NCBI GenBank assembly: GCA_900769735.1
Contig: CAAGHY010000103.1
Coordinates: 1 to 17,053 of the forward strand
Reading direction: 5' to 3'
Length of the DNA: 17,053 bases
Source of the DNA: Rikenellaceae bacterium
GTDB taxonomy: Bacteria; Bacteroidota; Bacteroidia; Bacteroidales; UBA932
The notes under the pieces were generated by a model. The model searched no databases. It was not told the DNA's origin and saw nothing but the letters and a program-made list of their open reading frames with translations. The translations under genes and the position numbers were made by a program. Shown here in pieces: positions 13,134-17,053 of this stretch (position 1 is its first letter; each line of letters starts with the position of its first letter).

Positions 13134-13178
13134 ATAATTAGCGGAATCTATCAAAAAAGACACGATTCCGCTAATTAT
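13134..13178. repeat. 15-bp-arm inverted repeat (hairpin B, right copy)
   Basis: ATAATTAGCGGAATC (13134-13148) and GATTCCGCTAATTAT (13164-13178) are exact complements. The 15-base loop differs from the left copy at only three positions, all outside the invariant TCAAAAAAGA. Conservation of the loop as well as the arms argues against a simple terminator. Confidence 0.85.
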
Positions 13179-13230
13179 CTTTTATCTAAAGTGGGCATTT
13201 CTGCCAGATTGCCGTATCAAACGTACACCT

Positions 13231-13260
13231 ATGTGTAGTTCTGTGTAGCTCTGTGGAGAT
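13231..13260. repeat. Three 10-bp direct repeats in phase with the DNA helix
   Basis: ATGTGTAGTT, CTGTGTAGCT and CTGTGGAGAT follow each other with no gap. A 10-base period puts them on one face of the helix, as in operators for regulators that bind direct repeats. GTTAC is also repeated a little further on, around 13277-13291. They precede the 227-aa protein gene by about 110 bases. Confidence 0.45.
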
Positions 13261-13326
13261 TAAAAAGGCGGTAAATGTTACTTTTTGTTACACAGAGTAT
13301 TACGCAGCTGTACGGTTTTTTTTAGG

Positions 13327-13345
13327 CATAAATTTTGTGGCAATT
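13327..13345 (+). promoter_or_regulatory. Conserved 19-bp block C, right copy (promoter-like)
   Basis: CATAAATTTTGTGGCAATT shares 17 of 19 bases with 8878-8896 and lies 27 bases ahead of the ATG at 13373, almost the same distance as on the left. It contains TAAATTTTG, one base longer than TAnnTTTG. Confidence 0.55.
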
Positions 13346-13372
13346 GATGATGTTGAACAAAGAGGATGATAT

Positions 13373-14056
13373 ATGGATTTTAGGGAATTTGGTACACGAA
13401 AAAAAGAGAATCAAACGCTTAAGGATATGATACTGGAGCTGGATAAATCGCTTCTCTTTAAGCTATATGTGGATTTTATATGGGATGCGTTTAAGTTTTT
13501 GGCGCTTATGACTGCTATGAAAGTGTATTTTGACTGTCGGGTAGATCGTGGTATGGGGTGTTTTGATTCTTTGATGTATTCAGCATTTATTTTTGTTGTA
13601 ATCATACTTGCTCTAATAATCCTTGCATATGCAATCTATAGCCTTGTTGTCATTGTCGGTTCATGGCTTGATGGGTACTTTGCAAGCAGACATTTAAGAA
13701 AGAGTACACAGGAGGTAAAACAAATCATTCAGCCAGAACTCCCTCCCATCAACCAAGAGCTTCTTTCCCAATATCTGTCAGCCAAATTCAAGGGGATGGG
13801 TGCAAATGAAAATTATGTGCCCCAGCTGCTGAAAGATCTGGAAAACCTCAGGAAGACCTCTCCAACAGAGGTGCAGCGGTTTGCTGTTATGCTGTATGAG
13901 TCAAAGGTTATGGTAAATAAACCGGCGCAGTTCAATGAGTGGGTGAAGATCTTTTTCAATATTGTTGGAATGGAGCATCCTAAATATATCTCCAGGAGCA
14001 AGCATAAGCCTACTCAAGAAATGATTGATCATTATTATTACATAAATTTACCATGA
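13373..14056 (+). CDS. Two-TM protein of unknown function with a helical C-terminal domain
   Basis: A 227-aa protein. Residues 1-35 are hydrophilic (MDFREFGTRKKENQTLKDMI). Two hydrophobic segments follow, at about 39-55 (IWDAFKFLALMTAMKVYF) and about 68-98 (SLMYSAFIFVVIILALIILAYAIYSLVVIVGSWL). The C-terminal half, from about residue 120, is soluble and helical (LLSQYLSAKFKGMGANENYV, PQLLKDLENLRK, EVQRFAVMLYESKVMVNKPA, then FNEWVKIFFNIVGM). The C-terminal part resembles the helical end of uncharacterised proteins carried by Bacteroidales mobile elements, but I cannot name a family. Its N-terminus and upstream blocks are shared with the 99-aa ORF at 8926. It ends before a terminator, so it is a monocistronic cargo or control gene between the toxin pair and the replication module. 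Confidence 0.7.
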   Translation: MDFREFGTRKKENQTLKDMILELDKSLLFKLYVDFIWDAFKFLALMTAMKVYFDCRVDRGMGCFDSLMYSAFIFVVIILALIILAYAIYSLVVIVGSWLDGYFASRHLRKSTQEVKQIIQPELPPINQELLSQYLSAKFKGMGANENYVPQLLKDLENLRKTSPTEVQRFAVMLYESKVMVNKPAQFNEWVKIFFNIVGMEHPKYISRSKHKPTQEMIDHYYYINLP

Positions 14057-14109
14057 GGTAAGTGGGAATACCCCATTTTAACCCCACCACTATACCCCAT
14101 TGATATGCA

Positions 14110-14146
14110 AATAAGCTGCTGTTCTACAGCGGTTTATTCTTTTTTA
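14110..14146 (+). terminator. Terminator after the two-TM protein gene
   Basis: AATAA-gc-TGCTGT (14110-14121) pairs with ACAGCG and TTATT (14126-14138), with a TCT-type loop, followed by a run of T at 14140-14145. Just upstream, ATACCCCATT occurs at 14068-14077 and 14092-14101, and ATGCCCCATT follows the terminator at 14147. Confidence 0.7.
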
Positions 14147-14156
14147 ATGCCCCATT

Positions 14157-14300
14157 ATTGCAATGAGGTGAATTTCCCGTGCAATCTTTGCAATGCAACG
14201 CAAGCGTTCTGATTGCTGGTAGAATTGCAGCCGTTGCCAATCCCAAACATTGGTACACCAGCAAGTGCCGGTGATGGGATAATCTAAAATCAAATGCAAT
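14157..14300. repeat. TGCAAT repeat region before the replication-like module (possible origin or control site)
   Basis: TGCAAT occurs at 14159, 14180, 14189 and 14295, the last abutting the ATG at 14301, and its reverse ATTGCA at 14157 and 14224. GCAATCTTTGCAATGC (14181-14196) nearly equals the motif beside the attachment site at 9442-9458. Short inverted repeats (CCAAT...ATTGG, CACC...GGTG) fill 14236-14275. This is iteron-like, and no gene lies here. Confidence 0.35.
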
Positions 14301-14600
14301 ATGGAATACGATCTTATTCAACTGGCAAAGGAATGTCCTGGGCTTACTGTATCAATCAAACTGACCGATCTTGTAGAAGCCAACAAAGAACTTATTGAGG
14401 AAACAAAAAGAAACCTTCAGCAAACCATGGAGGATGCCAAGAGTGAGGAGTATCTCTCAAGGGAAAAAGTCATTGAATGGCTGGAGGTGTCGGCAACCAC
14501 ATTGTGGAGGTGGGAGAAGTGCGGATATCTGATTCCTATAGCTGTCGGGAATAAGAAAAAGTACCGCATGTCTGATATTCAGAAAATCCTGCAGCAATGA
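14301..14600 (+). CDS. Excisionase-like helix-turn-helix protein
   Basis: A 99-aa protein. The N-terminal half is a charged helix (IKLTDLVEANKELIEETKRN, then LQQTMEDAKSEEYLS). The C-terminal half (about residues 52-99) is a MerR/excisionase-type winged helix: LSREKVIEWLEVSATTLWRW, then EKCGYLIPIAVGNKKKYRMS and DIQKIL. The 'W-x-x-x-G-x-L-x-P...G-x-x-x-x-Y...D-I' pattern is typical of HTH_17 proteins that act as recombination directionality factors or regulators on Bacteroidetes elements. The stop overlaps the ATG of the following gene (ATGA). It sits just downstream of TGCAAT repeats that also occur near the att site, which fits a DNA-bending or excision role. Confidence 0.75.
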   Translation: MEYDLIQLAKECPGLTVSIKLTDLVEANKELIEETKRNLQQTMEDAKSEEYLSREKVIEWLEVSATTLWRWEKCGYLIPIAVGNKKKYRMSDIQKILQQ

Positions 14601-15079
14601 AATCCAAGAATGGTAGGCCGTTCTTTATGGTTTATCAGTTTTTTGCTCAGGAACTGGGGCTGCGAGGGGCGGCAAAGGAGGTTTATGCAATCCTTTATGG
14701 CCGTTATGTGTCATTTGATGGGGTGGCAAAAGTCTCTCTGAGGGAAATGATGCGCCTTACAGGACTTACCAAGCAGAGTATAATAAATGCACTTAAGACC
14801 CTGCAGGAGGCAGGACTCATAGAGAAAACCGCCTCTACTAACAAGAAAAGTACCTACAAAATCCTGGGTATAGAGATTAGTCCCGACGGCAAACCGGTAA
14901 AAATTTTAGACCAGTCAAGAATTTTGACTAGCAATGGGTCAAAGAACTTTACCAGTAGAGGTAAAAAATTTAGATCACATATAGATAAAAAAGATACTCT
15001 TAATAAATACAGTAAAAATGAAAATTCATCAATTAATCTTGAATCTCCAAGCAACTTCAGAGGTAGAACAACCTTGTAA
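14597..15079 (+). CDS. Winged-helix protein, replication-initiator-like
   Basis: A 160-aa basic protein. The N-terminal 95 residues look like a winged helix of the replication-initiator N-terminal type: FFMVYQFFAQELGLRGAAKE, VYAILYGRYVSFDGVAKVSL, REMMRLTGLTKQSIINALKT and LQEAGLIEKTASTNKKSTYK. The tail (about 96-160) is polar and rich in Lys, Ser and Asn, probably disordered. Proteins of this type sit before a DnaC/IstB-like ATPase in plasmid and mobile-element replication modules, as here. It overlaps the upstream gene by four bases, so the module is an operon. A role as primosome loader or initiator is inference; it could also be a transcription regulator. Confidence 0.65.
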   Translation: MKSKNGRPFFMVYQFFAQELGLRGAAKEVYAILYGRYVSFDGVAKVSLREMMRLTGLTKQSIINALKTLQEAGLIEKTASTNKKSTYKILGIEISPDGKPVKILDQSRILTSNGSKNFTSRGKKFRSHIDKKDTLNKYSKNENSSINLESPSNFRGRTTL

Positions 15080-15089
15080 GCCTGAAAAA

Positions 15090-15665
15090 ATGCAAGGGAA
15101 AAAAGAAAATATAGAGTCGGCACTGCAGATACTTTATAAAATGCAGGTTGAAGCCAGAGGAAGGGAATTTATAGCTGATGCCCCAACCCTTGAGAAGCTC
15201 AATCTTGCAGCAAAATGGCTTAGCAGTAGTCAAAAATTTGGACTAGTGCTTTATGGGAATATAGGTTCAGGCAAAACTATGCTACTAAACTCTCTTACGC
15301 AACTGTTTTTCCGTACAGGCTGCTTTATACCTCACATAATTAGTACTACGGCAGCAGAACTGCAAAGATACTATGTGCAGGATCAAAGCGCAGAAGGCTT
15401 CTACGGAGTAGCCAAAAATAGCAAAATCCTCCTGCTGGATGACCTTGGTTGCGAACCCGAGAACTGCATCATATACGGCACCTCATACCACCCCATTTCT
15501 GAAATAATCTATCACCGTTACCGCAATCAGCTCACAACAATTTTAACCACCAACCTCACTGACAATGAACTTGCCTCCCGATATGGTCCCCGCATAATGG
15601 ACCGCCTTGATGAGTCATTTGATTTTATTGCCTACACCAATCCAAGTTACAGGAAAAGGAAATAA
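15090..15665 (+). CDS. DnaC/IstB-like AAA+ ATPase (helicase-loader type)
   Basis: A 191-aa P-loop ATPase. Walker A is GNIGSGKT (residues 56-63, Lys62) and Walker B is ILLLDDLG (113-120). After them come YHPISEIIYHRYRNQLTTIL and TTNLTDNELASRYGPRIMDR with the sensor-1 TTNL and an arginine-finger-like GPRIMDRL, all as in DnaC and IstB. A predicted role is loading a replicative helicase at the element's origin. The start at 15090 (MQGKKENIESALQILYK) is preferred: the frame can be extended to ATG 15018, but that overlaps the upstream coding region by 62 bases and its extra residues do not look conserved. It is the last gene of the 14301-15665 operon. Confidence 0.82.
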   Translation: MQGKKENIESALQILYKMQVEARGREFIADAPTLEKLNLAAKWLSSSQKFGLVLYGNIGSGKTMLLNSLTQLFFRTGCFIPHIISTTAAELQRYYVQDQSAEGFYGVAKNSKILLLDDLGCEPENCIIYGTSYHPISEIIYHRYRNQLTTILTTNLTDNELASRYGPRIMDRLDESFDFIAYTNPSYRKRK

Positions 15666-15666
15666 A

Positions 15667-15830
15667 GTACTTAAGTACAAAACTATAAAGGTCCAAAAGT
15701 GCAGAATTATAAAAGCGCATAAGTGCTTTTGTAATTGGGCAGGAGCAAAGGAAAAGCAAGATGTGTTTTTGTATTACAAAAACGGCTTAGCGCCCCTTCA
15801 TGGCGGGGGAATCTGCGCCTGAAAGTCGGT
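15667..15830. other. Candidate oriT / repeat region ahead of the mobilization gene
   Basis: GTACTTAAGTAC (15667-15678) is a perfect 12-bp palindrome. Degenerate short repeats follow (AAAGTAC, AAAAGTGC, AAAAGCGC, TAAGTGC to about 15730), a pattern often seen before mob genes in Bacteroides mobilizable elements. At 15783-15830 the sequence becomes GC-rich with small inverted repeats (CGCC...GGCG, then GGCG...CGCC). This is where an origin of transfer would be expected, 30 bases before a MobC-like gene. No nick-site consensus could be verified. No gene lies between 15666 and 15855. Confidence 0.4.
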
Positions 15831-15855
15831 TAATAAAACTCAAAATTCGTTTTAT

Positions 15856-16236
15856 ATGCTTCCAAAGATGAATAAAACCAAGATGCTCACACTCAGAATG
15901 ACTGAGGCTGAGTTTGTGGAATTCAAGTATATTATGAATGAGGCCGGATATAAATCAATGTCCAAATTCATCAGGTATAAAGTATTTAGAGGAAAAGAGC
16001 GGGCTGTGCGGGCCAAGCTGCATGATGAGAATGTGATTACCGTTCTCAAAGCTCTGATTATGGAGGTTAACAAGGTTGGTGTAAATTACAATCAACTGGT
16101 AAGAAAATTCAATGCCCAAAAGCCATATGGTCCCGATGATTATAGATATAAACTGATGCATGACCTTCAAGAACTGACCAAAAAGATGTTAAGGACTCTT
16201 TCAGAGGTGAAAGAGGGGATTGTGGGGAAATCTTGA
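15856..16236 (+). CDS. MobC-like relaxosome accessory protein
   Basis: A 126-aa protein with an N-terminal ribbon-helix-helix-like region (TLRMTEAEFVEFKYIMNEAG, YKSMSKFIRYKVFRG). The C-terminal helical part includes VNKVGVNYNQLVRKFNAQKP, the N-x-x-G-x-N-x-N-Q motif region of the MobC/BmgB family. These proteins bind oriT and help a relaxase nick the DNA. The position just after an oriT-like region fits. In most Bacteroidetes elements the next gene is the relaxase, yet here a small membrane protein and then HsdR follow. ATG 15868 is an alternative start. The element may depend on a relaxase elsewhere or carry one beyond the window. Confidence 0.75.
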   Translation: MLPKMNKTKMLTLRMTEAEFVEFKYIMNEAGYKSMSKFIRYKVFRGKERAVRAKLHDENVITVLKALIMEVNKVGVNYNQLVRKFNAQKPYGPDDYRYKLMHDLQELTKKMLRTLSEVKEGIVGKS

Positions 16237-16255
16237 GAATTTTGTAAATTTGGCT

Positions 16256-16444
16256 ATGCGAAAATTCAAACCTGTCATACTCCTTTTCTGCCTAGCTGTT
16301 TTAATGTATGGCCTTAGCTATATCCCAACTCTTCATTGGGCCCATGAAGGGTTCACACAATCATTATGCAGGGGAATATCTTATTTCCTTTTGGGATGTG
16401 GGATTTTGATGATAATTATCATCCTGGTTCATAAGAGGAAATGA
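16256..16444 (+). CDS. Small two-TM membrane protein, unknown
   Basis: A 62-aa protein with a basic N-terminus (MRKFKP) and two hydrophobic helices (VILLFCLAVLMYGLSYI and ISYFLLGCGILMIIIILV), ending in HKRK. The topology would put both ends in the cytoplasm. The ATG at 16256 is preferred over the upstream in-frame TTG (16220), which overlaps the MobC-like gene. A TAAATTTG -7-like sequence (16245-16252) ends only 3 bases ahead of the ATG, so it is either fortuitous or part of a nearly leaderless promoter. Function unknown; small membrane proteins of this kind occur next to mob genes. A terminator follows. Confidence 0.55.
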   Translation: MRKFKPVILLFCLAVLMYGLSYIPTLHWAHEGFTQSLCRGISYFLLGCGILMIIIILVHKRK

Positions 16445-16485
16445 GTTAAGTACAAAAAGATTTTTATATAAAAGAATAAAATGAT

Positions 16486-16525
16486 AAAAGCTTCTCCATT
16501 CGGTGGAGGGGCTTTTCCCGTTTTT
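16486..16525 (+). terminator. Terminator of the mobilization region
   Basis: AAAAGC (16486-16491) pairs with GCTTTT (16511-16516), and CTCC with GGAG inside, around an ATTCGGT loop. A TTTT-ccc-gTTTTT tail follows. Confidence 0.75.
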
Positions 16526-16567
16526 GCGTTCAAATCTTCAGATAAAGGGCATGAAGGAAATTTTTAT

Positions 16568-16575
16568 TAAATTTG
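16568..16575 (+). promoter_or_regulatory. Possible -7 box for hsdR
   Basis: TAAATTTG matches TAnnTTTG, with no clear TTTG 19-23 bases upstream. Transcription from here would exclude the upstream in-frame ATG at 16551 and favour the start at 16617. Confidence 0.4.
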
Positions 16576-16616
16576 TCTTCAGCAAGCAAAAGATTGAGGA
16601 TTCAAAATCTCTTATT

Positions 16617-17053
16617 ATGACAATACAAAGCGAGAATGCTCTCGAGCAGGGTTTGATAAAGACCTTGCGAGAGAATAGTTATGAGTATGTAGAAATAAAA
16701 GAAGAAGTAAATCTACGTGCAAATTTCAAATTGCAGTTGGAGAAACATAACCGTAAGGCTCTTGAGGAATTAGGCCGTACGGAGTTTACAGATACAGAAT
16801 TTGATAAAATAATGTTGCACCTGGAGGGTGGCACTCGCTTTGAAAAAGCCAAGAAGTTACGAGATCTTAAGGATTTTGAGCTTGAAGATGGTCAGATAAT
16901 ATGGGTATCATTCCTGAATACTAAGAAATGGTGTCAGAATGAGTTTCAGGTTGCCAATCAGATAACTGTAGAGGGTAGGAAGAAGTGCCGTTATGATGTG
17001 ACAATCCTTATCAATGGGTTACCACTGGTTCAAATAGAACTAAAGAAAAGAGG
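16617..17053 (+). CDS. hsdR: Type I restriction endonuclease subunit R, N-terminal part (runs off the window)
   Basis: The frame is open from ATG 16617 to the right edge (145 complete codons). The opening MTIQSENALEQGLIKTL is the usual HsdR start. The end shows the HSDR_N nuclease core: RYDVTILINGLPLVQIELKK with the PD-(D/E)xK residues Asp127, Glu141 and Lys143. The FQVANQITVEGRKKCRYDV lead-in is also typical. HsdR is the DNA-translocating and cutting subunit of a type I system whose modification (HsdM) and specificity (HsdS) genes should lie further right. An in-frame ATG at 16551 would add 22 residues but sits upstream of the likely -7 box. Here the system appears to be cargo of the mobile element and would defend the host against incoming DNA. 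Confidence 0.88.
   Translation, partial: MTIQSENALEQGLIKTLRENSYEYVEIKEEVNLRANFKLQLEKHNRKALEELGRTEFTDTEFDKIMLHLEGGTRFEKAKKLRDLKDFELEDGQIIWVSFLNTKKWCQNEFQVANQITVEGRKKCRYDVTILINGLPLVQIELKKR

Noticed and set aside
13049..13178. CRISPR array
   Set aside because: Only two hairpin units at 40-base spacing, with no regular repeat-spacer alternation and no cas genes.
15607..15822. 71-aa plus-strand frame after the ATPase
   Set aside because: It starts out of frame inside the ATPase gene and its remainder is the oriT-like repeat region.

Overview
The window looks like a chromosomal stretch of a gut-type Bacteroidales bacterium. The evidence is a SusC/SusD pair, DUF4252 proteins next to an ECF sigma factor, a small Mpi-like serine invertase, and several promoters of the Bacteroidetes type (TTTG, 19-21 bp, then TAnnTTTG). 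I cannot name a genus from the sequence alone.

Positions 1-9225 read as host backbone with accessory patches. The 3' end of a SusC gene and a complete SusD lipoprotein gene (80-2002) end at a strong terminator. A serine recombinase (2199-2810), a PepP-type Xaa-Pro aminopeptidase with a textbook promoter (2875-4266) and a GNAT acetyltransferase (4365-4868) follow. Next come a 5'-truncated open frame (4869-5084), a membrane-anchored LytTR regulator on the minus strand (5079-5765) and a divergent small membrane protein (5956-6273) whose promoter carries phased direct repeats. After a patch of tiny, possibly frameshifted ORFs (6483-6735) there is a tight four-gene operon (6867-8781): DUF4252-like protein, ECF sigma factor, a one-TM protein in the anti-sigma position, and a second DUF4252-like protein.

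Positions 8783-9430 hold a hairpin cassette, a 99-aa ORF, a GC-rich region with alternative pairing partners (possible structured RNA), a perfect 16-bp-arm terminator, and what looks like the 3' end of a minus-strand tRNA (T-loop, T-stem 3' strand, acceptor 3' strand). I read this tRNA fragment as an attachment site. The mobile element would start near 9438 and run rightward beyond the window.

Positions 9438-17053 look like an integrative mobilizable element. It carries a tyrosine recombinase with its promoter inside a 29-bp palindrome, a minus-strand Doc-family toxin preceded by a DNA-binding-type protein that could be its antitoxin, and a long non-coding region with nested hairpins. Further right are a two-TM protein, a replication-like module (excisionase-like HTH, winged-helix protein, DnaC/IstB-like ATPase), an oriT-like region with a MobC-like protein, a small membrane protein and the start of a type I restriction subunit HsdR as cargo. 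No relaxase gene is visible in the window.

The most unusual signal is a repeated cassette: AAGCAyGC hairpin, 15-16 bp-arm inverted repeat, conserved 19-bp block, then an ORF opening with a (D/E)FRE-x-G-x-x-KK-like motif. It occurs once left of the attachment site (8783-8926) and once, expanded by inserts, inside the element (12941-13373).
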